64,000 nt of DNA from Mycobacterium sp. (GCF_029961025.1 NZ_JASBVP010000002.1:62001-126000); one strand, 5' to 3'; counted from the stretch's first letter, positions 19,296 through 27,510 are shown. The notes: generated from the sequence alone by a model not told the origin. Numbers and translations: made by a program.

Positions 19296-20935
19296 CCCGA
19301 CTTGGCTCAATTTAGTGCGCAGTTGCGTCGCCGATGGCGGTGAGGGCTTGGTGGAGGTCGTCGGGTAGTGGGTGTGCGGCAGTGAGGGTGTGGTCGCCGG
19401 CTTGGATGGTGATAGTCCGATAGCGACGGGCGGTGCGTATGAATTTCTTTATACTCCAGCCGGTTTGGCGTTCGATCCAGTGGCTGACGGCCAGCGCGGT
19501 GACGACGATGCTCAGGTGCGCTTCGATGGAGTCGCGTAGCCGATGGTAGATGGGTCTGGCAGCCAGGTCGTGCTTGGACATTCGGAAGCTTTTCTCGATG
19601 TGCCACAGCTGGTGGTAGGCGCTGATGACGAAGTCAGGGGTGTGGTCGGTCAGGTTGGTGGTGTAGCCCTTCCACCCGGCCAGGGCGCGGTTTTTGGCTT
19701 CCAACTCCCGGTTGACCGTTGTAGCGGCGCCGGTGAGCTGGATGTAGCGGTTGCGTTTGACCGGGGCTTTTCCGGCGACGGCCCGTTCGGCTTTGGCGAT
19801 CTGCTCATCGATACCGTGCAGGGTGCGCCTGGCCCGGTCAACACGGTACTGGTAGTAGATCATCCGGTCAGGGACACCGCGGGTCTTCTCGGTCGAGCTG
19901 GCCGGCCAGGGTTGGGTCAGCACCAGCTGATCGGGAACCGTCTCGCCGGGGTGTTGGGCCTGCCATTCGCTGACCACACCGGGCAGATGTGGGATACGGG
20001 TGCCCAAGATGAACCGCACACTCGCAGCGTGCAGCGCGATCTGGTTGGCTTCGAGGATCATCCCGGCATCGGCGACTATCGTGACATCAGTGAGGCCGTG
20101 TGCGGTTTTGAAGGCGTTGATGACCGGCAGCATAGTCGCGGTCTCGACCTTGTTGCCCTCGAATGCTTCCACTGTCAACGGGAATCCTGATGCGTCGGTG
20201 AGTAAGCCGAGAACAATCTGGGGTTCGAGGCGTCGTTCCTTGGAAAAACCGGGTTCGCGGAATCCATCGCCGCTATCGGTCTCGAAGTACAGCGTGGACA
20301 CATCGAAGAGCACCAGCGAGGTTGGCCCCAACCCGGCGTGCGCGGAGCGGGCCTTGGCCAGTGCTTGGCGCCAGCTGGGTTTAGCATAGGTCGGCAGACG
20401 GCGTTTGAGCGTGGCATACGAGGCCGCGGGTATTCCGATCTCATTGAGTACCCGGGTGGTGTCGAGCTTGCTGGCCGATTCGATGATCCTGGCCAGCGTC
20501 AGTTCACGAAACACGTTGTCGCTTTTGGTCGCTGACTCAAATCCAAGCACTCTGTAGGCTGTGCACAGGGCGTCCCACAAATGAGCCGCCTGCGACGAGG
20601 TGATCGGCAGCGGCTCAGTTCCAGCCGGGGCCTGCACACCCAGATCCAGCACTTGTTGGCCCGCGGTCAACCGCTGGGCGGCGGCTGCTTTCAACACGGC
20701 CACTTCCGCGGCATCGTGGGCTGAGCCGATGTGCTCGATCTGGCGGGCTCCGCGCCGCGAGGACCACACGACTTGTACCGCGACCGCCCCGGATGCGGTC
20801 TTCACGGTGCGGACATACGCCATCCAGGCAGCCTACGAACCCAAAATTAGTGCGCAAATCCCGGCCACGCGGCACCCAAACCAGCAGGTCAAACAGCTAA
20901 CGGTCAAAAAACCCGGAAACGTGAGCCAAGTCAGG
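19296..20935. mobile_element. complete IS1634-family insertion sequence (1640 bp)
   Basis: The ends are inverted repeats: CCCGACTTGGCTCA at 19296 and, on the other strand from 20935, CCTGACTTGGCTCA. A single transposase gene fills it. The flanks are a perfect 44-bp direct repeat. Long target duplications are a known trait of this family (IS1634 of Mycoplasma, IS1549 of M. smegmatis). The element looks intact and recent because the two duplicated copies are still identical. Confidence 0.92.
19312..20823 (-). CDS. IS1634-family DDE transposase
   Basis: The 503-residue transposase has an N-terminal MAYVRTVKTASGAVAVQVV, then the helical region with ESATKSDNVFRELTLARIIE, the first catalytic Asp region LVLFDVSTLYFETD, VTIVADAGMILEANQ (second Asp) and the C-terminal YHQLWHIEKSFRMSK with the catalytic Glu (Y-x-x-x-W-x-I-E/R pattern of IS4-like transposases). 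The frame is uninterrupted and spans nearly the whole IS, so it should be functional. It is of a different lineage from the 577-residue transposase at 43437. Confidence 0.95.
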   Translation of the reverse strand: MAYVRTVKTASGAVAVQVVWSSRRGARQIEHIGSAHDAAEVAVLKAAAAQRLTAGQQVLDLGVQAPAGTEPLPITSSQAAHLWDALCTAYRVLGFESATKSDNVFRELTLARIIESASKLDTTRVLNEIGIPAASYATLKRRLPTYAKPSWRQALAKARSAHAGLGPTSLVLFDVSTLYFETDSGDGFREPGFSKERRLEPQIVLGLLTDASGFPLTVEAFEGNKVETATMLPVINAFKTAHGLTDVTIVADAGMILEANQIALHAASVRFILGTRIPHLPGVVSEWQAQHPGETVPDQLVLTQPWPASSTEKTRGVPDRMIYYQYRVDRARRTLHGIDEQIAKAERAVAGKAPVKRNRYIQLTGAATTVNRELEAKNRALAGWKGYTTNLTDHTPDFVISAYHQLWHIEKSFRMSKHDLAARPIYHRLRDSIEAHLSIVVTALAVSHWIERQTGWSIKKFIRTARRYRTITIQAGDHTLTAAHPLPDDLHQALTAIGDATAH

Positions 20936-20979
20936 TCGTAGCGAGCTTCGCCCGCAACACCGGTACCAATCAGGGCCTT
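20936..20979. repeat. 44-bp target-site duplication, right copy
   Basis: Identical to 19252-19295; see the split gene and the IS entries. Confidence 0.93.
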
Positions 20980-21059
20980 GACGAAGTGTCCGCTGGACCG
21001 CAGGTCGAGCTCGATGCGCCATTCGCCGTGACGCTCACGGAAGAAGAACGAATGGTCAT

Positions 21060-21806
21060 CGACCACCCCGGCCCGACCCGGATGCCGATCTGCGGGTCTG
21101 GCTGCGCGCGTATGCCACCAAACATCCGTGCCATGGGTTTCGGCGCGCCTGGGCGGCGTTGCGCCACGATGAGGGCCGTGAGGTCAACAAAAAGAAGGTC
21201 CACCGGCTGTGGCGTGAGGAAGGACCGCAGCGGCGGGCGCATTCGCCGCGTAAGCGCGCGGGGGTGTCGTCGGCGCCGCAGGTCGTCGCGGACGCACCCA
21301 AGGTGGTGTGGGCGATCGATTTTCAGTTCGACTCCACCATCGACGGCAAGGCCGTCAAGATCGCGTCGATGGTCGACGAGCACACCCGCGAATCGCTGCT
21401 GAACATCGTGGAGCGCTCGATCACCGGCGAGCGTCTCGTCGATGAACTCGAGCGGGTGTTCGCCACCGCCGGTGGACCGCCGCTGGTGCTGCGCATGGAC
21501 AACGGCCCGGAGATGATTTCGCAAGCGTTGCAACAGTTTTGTGACGGCACAGTCGGATTGTCCGACATTCCACCCGGAGCGCCGTGGGACAACGCCTACA
21601 TCGAATCGTTCAACAGCAGGCTCAGGAAGGAGTGCCTCAACCGCAACCACTGAACCAACCTGCTGGAGGCCCGAGTAGTCATCGGCGACTTCAAGCACGA
21701 ACATAATCACCGGCACCGTCACTCCGCACTGGGCTACCTCACCCCGGCCGAGTACGCTGCCCGATGCAGCCACACCCACACCCCTGTGGCCTGCGAAATC
21801 AACTGA
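21060..21806 (+). pseudogene. IS3-family OrfB transposase remnant
   Basis: The 5'-truncated frame encodes DADLRVWLRAYATKHPCHGF, RRAWAALRHDEGREVNKKKV, VWAIDFQFDSTIDGKAVKIAS (first Asp), DEHTRESLLNIV, LRMDNGPEM (second Asp) and WDNAYIESFNSRLRKECLNRNH (Glu), then an in-frame stop at 21651-21653, after which the family sequence resumes (LLEARVVIGDFKHEHN ... YLTPAEYAARC) to 21806. OrfA and the start of OrfB are missing. The left junction coincides with the start of the split gene at about 21066. It is dead, being both truncated and stopped. Confidence 0.88.
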
Positions 21807-21845
21807 ATCCAGAACAACAAAACCCGACTCTAGAACCGGGTGGAC

Positions 21846-21981
21846 TGTTCGTGGGCATTCAGGGTGAGCACGTAGGGGTAGGGATCCGGCGCTGGCGGTG
21901 AGCAGCGTGTCGACGTGCTGGGGCCTGGTTTGTTGTTCATGGTGCCCGGGCGGCACGGTGATCAAGTCATTGGTAGGCGAC
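21846..21981 (-). repeat. degenerate copy of the gene found at 49263-49646
   Basis: This about 135-bp stretch aligns without large gaps to 49306-49439. On the minus strand it encodes ITVPPGHHEQQTRPQHVDTL and then LTASAGSLP, compared with ITVPPRHHKDQTQIRPADEL and then ITLSAGSLP in the other copy. It is a fragment of the same gene family, present in both integrated elements. Confidence 0.7.
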
Positions 21982-22023
21982 GGCCCTCCCGTCGTCTCTT
22001 GGCCGAGTGCTACGGGAGGGCCG
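21981..22023. terminator. 12-bp perfect stem hairpin next to IS remnants
   Basis: CGGCCCTCCCGT (21981-21992) and ACGGGAGGGCCG (22012-22023) form a perfect inverted repeat with a 19-base loop. There is no T-run. It may be a transcription block, or the end of the DUF6431-associated insertion sequence, whose first gene begins just downstream. Which of the two cannot be decided from the sequence. Confidence 0.45.
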
Positions 22024-22045
22024 CCTGTTTGCGCTTGGAGGCGCA

Positions 22046-22672
22046 GTGGTCACCGTAGAAGCAGATGTCGATCAAGTCGAGTGCAGGCTGGCGGCCGGTG
22101 AGTTGAGCTGTCCGTCATGCGGGAGTGTGCTGGCCGGCTGGGGACGGGCTCGACCGCGGCAGGTGCGCGGCCCGGATGGGCCGGTGGAGCTGTGTCCGCG
22201 CCGCTCGCGGTGCACCGGCTGCGGGGTGACGCATGTGTTGTTGCCGGTGAGCACGTTGTTGCGCCGCGCCGACACCGCGGCGGTGGTGTTGTCGGCGCTG
22301 GCGGCGAAAGCCACGCGCCGGATCGGGTTCCGCCGGATCGCCGCGGAGCTGGCTCGCCCGGCCGAGACGGTGCGCGGCTGGCTGCGCCGCTTTGCCGAGC
22401 GGGCCGAGGCGGTGCGCTCGGTGTTCACCGTGTGGCTGGCCGCGGTGGATGCCGATCCGGTGATGCCGGATGCGGCCGGCGGGGTGTTCGCCGATGCGGT
22501 CGTGGCGATTGTGGCGCTCGCGGTGGCCATCACACACCGGTTTTTGCTGCCCACGGTGTCGCTGGCCGAGACGGCGGTGGCTGTGTCGGGTGGGCGGTTG
22601 TTGGCACCGGGCTGGCCCGGCGAGCGGGCGCAACACGAGTCGACCCTGCCGCCGAGGGTCGAGAGGCCGTAA
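22046..22672 (+). CDS. DUF6431 helix-turn-helix protein, IS-associated
   Basis: About 208 residues from GTG 22046. Two CxxC pairs (CPSCGS; CTGCGV) form a zinc ribbon, followed by VTHVLLPVSTLLRRADTAAVV and a helix-turn-helix RIGFRRIAAELARPAETVRGWLRRF. This is the DUF6431 pattern, which in Streptomyces and Mycobacterium is regularly followed by an HTH/DDE transposase, as here (22720). The family label is from memory. The C-terminus (SGGRLLAPGWPGERAQHES) is intact. It probably helps the adjacent transposase bind its ends. The start is uncertain; an in-frame ATG at 22007 lies inside the hairpin. Confidence 0.7.
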   Translation: MVTVEADVDQVECRLAAGELSCPSCGSVLAGWGRARPRQVRGPDGPVELCPRRSRCTGCGVTHVLLPVSTLLRRADTAAVVLSALAAKATRRIGFRRIAAELARPAETVRGWLRRFAERAEAVRSVFTVWLAAVDADPVMPDAAGGVFADAVVAIVALAVAITHRFLLPTVSLAETAVAVSGGRLLAPGWPGERAQHESTLPPRVERP

Positions 22673-22719
22673 TTGTTTGCGCTGTCGTGTGTTTGACAGG
22701 CAGCAAAGGAGGACGGCCG

Positions 22720-23283
22720 GTGGCGGTCGATGATGAGGACAAGGTGCGGGCCGAGCGGGCCCGAGCGATCGGATTGTTCCGATACCAGTTGATCCGAGAA
22801 GCCGCCGATGCGGCGCATTCCACCAAGGAGCGGGGAAAAATGGTGCGCGAGCTGGCCTGCCGGGAGCACGTCGATCCGTTCGGGCGGAAGGTGCGCATCA
22901 GCCGCCAAACCATCGACCGCTGGATCCGCGACTGGCGGGCCGGCGGGTTCGACGCCCTGGTGCCCAACCCGCGCCAATGCACCCCGCGCACCCCGGCCGA
23001 GGTGCTGGAGCTGGCGGTGGCGCTGCGCCGAGAAAACCCGCAGCGCACCGCCGCGGCGATCCGGCGCATCCTACGCACCCAACTAGGCTGGTCTCCGGAT
23101 GAACGCACCCTGCAGCGCAACTTCCACCGGCTGGGGCTCACCGGCGTCATCGTCGTCGCCGCCGTCGCAGCCTGGTCCCTAATCCAACTGTCTCGCCAGC
23201 CGTTGCTGCAGGACGAACCTTATATAGATGGGGGACCCGATGCTGCTCACACGCGAATCGCGCAAATACGTTTCGCGTTTTGA
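22720..23283 (+). pseudogene. 3'-truncated HTH transposase (IS481/Mu-like partner of DUF6431)
   Basis: The GTG at 22720 has an excellent ribosome site (AAAGGAGG, 22706-22713). The N-terminal DNA-binding half is normal: ERARAIGLFRYQLIREAADA, GRKVRISRQTIDRWIRDWRAGGFDALVPNPRQ, RRENPQRTAAAIRRILRTQLGWSPDERTLQRNFHRLGLTG. After about residue 145 the catalytic DDE domain is absent, and the frame runs into unrelated sequence ending at 23283. The break near 23150 marks a deletion junction with the element's own DNA. Confidence 0.8.
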
Positions 23284-23359
23284 CGTCCAGCACCATCAAT
23301 GACGCGAGTTTAGTTCGATTACATGAGGCCCAACGTCAGTGACCCACTGCAATTTCCAT

Positions 23360-24946
23360 CTAATGTGGTGGCTGACGCTGCACGAACTCAACACCGTACT
23401 GACCCAGCAGCGATGAAATCACTTCTGCCCCAAAATCTTCAGCAGTCTCTAAGACTTCCACGATCAGACTTGGCCGCCACACCACCAACCGATACCAATC
23501 GCGCCTTCGTATCTCGCCGACTGGTTCACCGCCCAGATCCTCGGCGGCCACTTCTTCGTCGCTAGCTTCCGCCGTGTTCCCCCGCGCGTCAAGCAACGCG
23601 TTCCATAGCAACTCACGTTCAGAATCCGGTTCGGCGCGGCGGCGGGACCATACGATCTGCCGCCGGCCCTTCGAAGCCCGCTCCCATTCATGCCAAACAC
23701 GCCACTCGCCAGGCGGCGTCACGTTCGCAACTTCGCCAGTCTCACTGTCAATAACCGCCCAATCCCCGTCGCCCGCGGCCACCACTGACCACCGACGCGG
23801 CGTCCGAATACCAAACCCCCGAGCGTCTACCGAGTCGGCCAACTCGGCGAGTACCTCGAACGGGGTCTTGTTTCGCTCGACGATTCCGCCCTTCGTCAAT
23901 GAACCAGCACCTATCTCCATTCCAATCCGCGTGGCCACGTCATATGTTGATTTCGACAAGTAGCGGCCTACGTACTCAGCTCCCTCGTCCGTGATCTCAC
24001 GGACATCTACTGCAACATAGCCCGGCATTCGGCAGTCCGCCTTGAGCAATCCAGACGACCATCGCTGGTAGATTCGCGATGCAAATACGTTGCGCCCCAG
24101 CCAGCTTCGGTCGACATCGATACCTAGAACCGCTTCAATGTCCGACACCAATCCCGCTGACAATTCACTCATCGAGAACACGAGTGCGTGGACATGCAGG
24201 TGCCAGCCATTGCCGCCATCGACGGGCCGTCCGTAGGTCGCCTCGACGACACGAACCAGACCAGCTACTCCGAACCGCTCCGCGTCACCCATCACAGGCG
24301 CCAGCAGCACCGAGCGGCCGCCCTGAACAGTCCTCCGTGCACGCTGCCCCGTCCACGTACGCCCGCCAAAAGTAGCTCGCCACGCCACGCTCAATGCGTC
24401 CCACAACTCAGAGAGCGCGTCTCGACCTGAGTGCCGCATCGTCAGCGTCAGCATGTACACACGACCCCCACGCCGGCAGCACTCCCGTACTGCTGCGCCA
24501 ATCTCTTCGGCGCGAGTATGGGCGATCACCCCCGAACACCGAGGACAGGCCCATACTGACCCGCACGTCATGAGGTTCTGATAGCTCGCGACCATCCGCC
24601 CATCGACCACTCGACGCCGGACAACAACCCCCTGGCCGTCATCGGGATCGCAAATCGCATCGTTGTGCAGCATCCGGCCGCAACACCGGACCGCCTTCAG
24701 CGAAGATGCCTGCCACAACATCGCCCGAGCTGCCCACCGGACCCGACGGCGTTCCTTCGAATCGACCTCGGGCAACCCGACCTTTTCACCAGCCACTTGC
24801 GGTGTGAAGCAATAACTCTGAGTACTACCAAGAGCGCTCGCTGCGCTCGCGCCGCCGGTCCTCTGGCCCTTCGCGCTTGGCGCGCTCCGGGCCGCCGGGC
24901 CGCCGCACGACACCGCGGTGCCCTCGCTCGTCTCAACGGCCATCAC
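23360..24946 (-). CDS. rep: rolling-circle replication initiator (RepSA/pIJ101-type)
   Basis: The 528-residue protein has the three rolling-circle (HUH) motifs. Motif 1 region: RVYMLTLTMRH (about 162-172). Motif 2: HLHVHAL (249-255), the metal-binding HUH. Motif 3: EYVGRYLSKS (324-333), with the nicking Tyr and Lys. An upstream zinc-type pair CPRCS (134-138) and a CGS segment are usual in the Streptomyces plasmid/AICE Rep family. It nicks a double-strand origin and starts replication of the excised circle. It starts by an overlap with the stop of the 228-residue gene (GTG 24946 or ATG 24943), so the two are co-translated. The frame is intact even though IS remnants lie close downstream. Confidence 0.9.
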   Translation of the reverse strand: MMAVETSEGTAVSCGGPAARSAPSAKGQRTGGASAASALGSTQSYCFTPQVAGEKVGLPEVDSKERRRVRWAARAMLWQASSLKAVRCCGRMLHNDAICDPDDGQGVVVRRRVVDGRMVASYQNLMTCGSVWACPRCSGVIAHTRAEEIGAAVRECCRRGGRVYMLTLTMRHSGRDALSELWDALSVAWRATFGGRTWTGQRARRTVQGGRSVLLAPVMGDAERFGVAGLVRVVEATYGRPVDGGNGWHLHVHALVFSMSELSAGLVSDIEAVLGIDVDRSWLGRNVFASRIYQRWSSGLLKADCRMPGYVAVDVREITDEGAEYVGRYLSKSTYDVATRIGMEIGAGSLTKGGIVERNKTPFEVLAELADSVDARGFGIRTPRRWSVVAAGDGDWAVIDSETGEVANVTPPGEWRVWHEWERASKGRRQIVWSRRRAEPDSERELLWNALLDARGNTAEASDEEVAAEDLGGEPVGEIRRRDWYRLVVWRPSLIVEVLETAEDFGAEVISSLLGQYGVEFVQRQPPH

Positions 24947-25629
24947 CGATCACCGCCCTTCGAACCGGGCCGGTGGAAATGGCGATGGCGCCTGGCGGCC
25001 ACCTTTACGTACAAAGCGGCAAGCAAGTTCACCCAGGCCAAGGCATGATCGGCGTCAACAGCGTCCAGTCCGGTCAGATCAACTTCACCGAGTCCGGCCA
25101 CCTCGGCAACAATCGGATCGGCCAGCACCAACCATCCACCGGCGTACTTCACCCCGCGGACAAAGGGCCACTCATACTCAGGCACCCACGCCTCGACCCG
25201 CGGCCGAGCATCCTTGTCGTCGCGGTAGTCCCGGACCTCGTAACCATGATCAGCGGACGCAATCGGCTCATGCTCTGCTGCACTCGAGTCCTCCACCGAT
25301 TCGGCAATGGGCTCGGCCGCCAGTTGGACGTATGGGGCATCGATGGCACGTTCGTTGAGCGCCTCGTAGACCTGCTGCGCGTACTCATCAATCCCGAGCG
25401 CTGGCACACTGCGCGCCGTGTAGTCCCTCAGGGCGGACCGCACAGCATCCGGGTCGCCCACCCCCAGAGCGCCGCTGACGAGCAGATACCGAACCCCGAG
25501 CTCATTGGCCAGCGCCCGCGCTTCTTCGGCGGTCAGGTGGTGGTCATGTCGCTCCCAAGCCGACCGGAATCGGACCACAACCTCGCCGGCCTCCACTTCC
25601 ACCGACCAGCCGTCTGGCATCTGGCTCAT
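24943..25629 (-). CDS. unknown acidic protein upstream of rep
   Basis: The 228-residue protein has an N-terminal domain (WSVEVEAGEVVVRFRSAWERHDHHLTAEEARALANELG) and an acidic middle part. The C-terminal region has repeated hydrophobic-acidic strands (WVPEYEWPFVRGVKYAGGWLVLADPIV) ending in a basic tail (RRHRHFHRPGSKGG). No family is recognised. It is coupled to a 29-residue ORF upstream (ATGA) and to rep downstream, so it is likely a replication accessory or regulator of the element. Confidence 0.65.
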   Translation of the reverse strand: MSQMPDGWSVEVEAGEVVVRFRSAWERHDHHLTAEEARALANELGVRYLLVSGALGVGDPDAVRSALRDYTARSVPALGIDEYAQQVYEALNERAIDAPYVQLAAEPIAESVEDSSAAEHEPIASADHGYEVRDYRDDKDARPRVEAWVPEYEWPFVRGVKYAGGWLVLADPIVAEVAGLGEVDLTGLDAVDADHALAWVNLLAALYVKVAARRHRHFHRPGSKGGDR

Positions 25630-25715
25630 TTGGCACCGCCCCGGTTAACCGTCACGGTGGTGTTGTCGAGCGCCCGCGATACAATCAGCTCGCGCGCGCA
25701 AACGGTGGTATTCAC
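25626..25715 (-). CDS. 29-residue ORF at the head of the rep operon
   Basis: GTG 25715 is preceded by GGAGG with 5-base spacing, an ideal ribosome site. The stop overlaps the next ATG as ATGA. The product is VNTTVCARELIVSRALDNT and then TVTVNRGGAK. It may be a leader peptide controlling rep expression by coupling, or a small regulatory protein. It is too short for standard gene finders. Evidence is limited to the ribosome site and the overlap. Confidence 0.5.
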   Translation of the reverse strand: MNTTVCARELIVSRALDNTTVTVNRGGAK

Positions 25716-25729
25716 ATTCGCCTCCGTGG

Positions 25730-25755
25730 AGCCCCCTGGTTGCAGCCGGGGGGCT
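25730..25755 (-). terminator. hairpin between attR and the rep operon
   Basis: AGCCCCC (25730-25736) pairs with GGGGGCT (25749-25755). It sits just upstream of the first rep-operon ORF and inside the attR side. It could insulate the operon from outside transcription or act in a leader attenuator. There is no clear T-run. Confidence 0.4.
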
Positions 25756-25905
25756 TCGCTCATTTCCGAGCCCGGTAACCACCGCTGATCTGTGGTCGGT
25801 GCTTGGTCGGTGACTCCGCGACACGCCGTGGCTCGTGGTGGTGCTGGATGGCGTTATATCGCCAGCTCAGAGCACCTTTCGGGGCGACGGCCGGGAGAGC
25901 TTGCA

Positions 25906-25952
25906 GGCTCTCCTAAAGCCGGTGTCGCAGGTTCGAATCCTGCCGGGGGCAC
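25906..25952. repeat. attR core of element 1 (tRNA-Arg 3' half copy)
   Basis: Exact 47-bp copy of 12482-12528. Only the 3' half of the tRNA is present, so it is not a tRNA gene. Confidence 0.93.
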
Positions 25953-26004
25953 GCTCAATCGTGCGATCGTGGCGCGTTGTCGGACCCCCAGGGATGATCG
26001 AGCC

Positions 26005-26703
26005 ATGAGCGACGAAACTTCGTCAAATACCCAGGTCAGCTTGGAACCTCCCGGTACGGCGGCAATCTATGCGTGGGGCGAGGAACCCGAGGGCGGGGAC
26101 GAGCCGGAACACGGGTACGGCGATAGGAGGGCCGGGCGGGTCGGCCGCCTGCTGCGCAACCTGGACGGCCGGATCATCCCTGCGGCCATCGCCGCGATGG
26201 CCGTACTGGCGGCGGCTTTCGCCGGAACGCTAGCGTATTCCTCATCGCAGCCGGAGCACTTCAGCATCGCGCCGGTGCCCATCGTGCAAGTCCCGGCACC
26301 CAATACGCCCGCACCCGCACCCAAGACGGTGCCCCGGCCACTGGCTGTGTCACCGAAGCCACAGCTGGCCGCGCCTCAGCGGCCCGCAGTCCCGGCACCC
26401 GCTGTGCAGGTGCCCCGCCGATGGGTGCCTTCTCAGCCGCCCCCGGTAGTCCAGCCCCCACCGCAGCCCGGAGCTGACCAGAAGTTTTTAAACTCACTCG
26501 CGCGGGACGGTATCTATTTCCGCAATGTGCCGGTCGGAATAGCCAGCGCGCATGACTCATGTCAAGCGCTGGAAAACGGTGAAACCGTCCAGCAGCTCAT
26601 CCATGAAACTCAGCTCAAGAGCCCGGACTTGGACTATCGTCAGGCGATCGAAGGCACATACGACGCTATTGACGCCTACTGTCCGCAATTCGATAACCGG
26701 TAA
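26005..26703 (+). CDS. DUF732 protein with N-terminal membrane anchor
   Basis: 232 residues from ATG 26005 (MSDETSSN). A cytosolic acidic N-terminus is followed by one membrane helix (IIPAAIAAMAVLAAAFAGTLAYS), a long Pro-rich wall-spanning linker (PAPNTPAPAPKTVPRPL ...) and a C-terminal DUF732 domain (ADQKFLNSLARDGIYF ... SAHDSCQALENGETVQQLIHET ... AIDAYCPQF) with the two conserved Cys. DUF732 proteins are abundant in mycobacteria and exported, with unknown function. It is the first backbone gene right of element 1. An upstream frame extension to 25792 is only attR read-through. Confidence 0.85.
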   Translation: MSDETSSNTQVSLEPPGTAAIYAWGEEPEGGDEPEHGYGDRRAGRVGRLLRNLDGRIIPAAIAAMAVLAAAFAGTLAYSSSQPEHFSIAPVPIVQVPAPNTPAPAPKTVPRPLAVSPKPQLAAPQRPAVPAPAVQVPRRWVPSQPPPVVQPPPQPGADQKFLNSLARDGIYFRNVPVGIASAHDSCQALENGETVQQLIHETQLKSPDLDYRQAIEGTYDAIDAYCPQFDNR

Positions 26704-26982
26704 AAATGCTTTCTACCCTGGTGACGTTCGCCGGGAGAATAACCCCTCGCCGTCGCACCGACGCCGAGCAAAAAAGCAAAAAATTGAGTGCCAATATCGT
26801 CAAGGACCGTGGCGGGGACATCGGCCTTGAATAACACCACGGCAACGGTTGATGATGCTCGATGAACTACTGTTACGAGGAAGCCCGAGTCGGGGACGGG
26901 GATCGGCGGGAGCGGAGCGGCCCGCAGGCTACCAACGGCCTGGACCACGCCGCGGGGATAGCCGGCGGATGCACGAGGGACG

Positions 26983-27510
26983 GTGACTGGATTGAGTGCC
27001 GAAAAAGGCGCCGGCAAGGCCGAGATCGTCGGCGCTGACTCCGGGGCGACGGCGGGCAAAGAGGAAACCGGATCCCCAGAGGAAACGTCGCTGACCAGCC
27101 TGGTCGAGCAGCCCGCCAAGGTGATCCGGATCGGCACCATGATCAGGCAGCTGCTCGAGGAGGTACGGGCGGCGCCGCTTGACGAGGCCACCCGTACCCG
27201 GCTGCGCGAGATCCACGCCATCAGTATCCGAGAACTCGAGGACGGCCTGGCACCGGAACTGCGAGAGGAACTAGACCAACTCACCTTGCCGTTCAGCGAG
27301 GACACCGCACCCTCGGATGCCGAATTGCGCATCGCCCAGGCTCAACTGGTCGGCTGGCTGGAAGGGCTGTTCCATGGAATCCAGACCGCGTTGTTCGCCC
27401 AGCAGATGGCCGCCCGGGCGCAGCTCGAGCAGATGCGTCAGGGCGTGCTGCCTCCGGGAGCTGTGCAGCCCGGGCAAACCGGAGCGTCCGAGACCGGCCC
27501 GTACCTGTGA
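26983..27510 (+). CDS. bpa: bacterial proteasome activator (Bpa/PafE) paralogue
   Basis: 175 residues from GTG 26983. The core (SLTSLVEQPAKVIRIGTMIRQLLEEVRAAPLDEATRTRLREIHAISIRELEDGLAPELREELDQLTLPF ... AQLVGWLEGLFHGIQTALFAQQMAARAQLEQMRQG) is the four-helix ring-forming domain of Bpa (Rv3780). Bpa is an ATP-independent ring that opens the 20S proteasome gate through its C-terminal GQYL tail. Here the last four residues are GPYL: the penultimate Tyr and final Leu are kept but Gln is Pro. The N-terminus is longer and divergent. In M. tuberculosis bpa lies elsewhere, so this is probably a second copy. Confidence 0.88.
   Translation: MTGLSAEKGAGKAEIVGADSGATAGKEETGSPEETSLTSLVEQPAKVIRIGTMIRQLLEEVRAAPLDEATRTRLREIHAISIRELEDGLAPELREELDQLTLPFSEDTAPSDAELRIAQAQLVGWLEGLFHGIQTALFAQQMAARAQLEQMRQGVLPPGAVQPGQTGASETGPYL

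Larger units (their letters stand above)
19023..21066 (-). pseudogene. 119-codon gene split by an IS1634-family insertion
   Basis: The 5' part (21066 to 20936) encodes VDDHSFFFRERHGEWRIEL ... KALIGTGVAGEARY. The 3' part (19295 to 19023) begins again with KALIGTGVAGEARY and continues EDRELDEGDAIARG ... CPACGARLPPN. Removing the IS and one copy of the 44-bp duplication gives 360 bp, exactly 120 codons, an unbroken frame ending in a CxxC pair. The intact protein looks like the small conserved proteins near rep/tra in actinobacterial elements, of unknown function. Its 5' edge at about 21066 abuts an IS3 remnant, so the natural start may be lost. Confidence 0.8.
12482..25952. mobile_element. element 1: AICE-type integrative element in tRNA-Arg(CCT)
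   Basis: This is a 13.5-kb region between exact 47-bp att repeats. Almost all native genes are on the minus strand, reading from the right end to the left end: 29-aa ORF, 228-aa protein, rolling-circle Rep, (insertion sequences), split gene, 139-aa, 154-aa and 26-aa proteins, endonuclease VII-like protein, FtsK-type transfer ATPase, excisionase-like protein, integrase. Two unknown plus-strand genes (17342-18973) look like cargo. Integrase, Xis, Rep and a single FtsK/SpoIIIE translocase are the core of actinobacterial AICEs such as pSAM2. Three IS-derived insertions have accumulated at 19.3-23.3 kb, so its mobility is uncertain. Confidence 0.88.

Noticed and set aside
20970..21965. 331-codon minus-strand frame
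   Set aside because: Antisense to the IS3 OrfB remnant; only its 5' 40 codons contain the degenerate repeat listed separately.
25870..25952. possible second tRNA-Arg
   Set aside because: Only the 3' half matches; there is no acceptor 5' strand or D-arm, so it is the attR copy.
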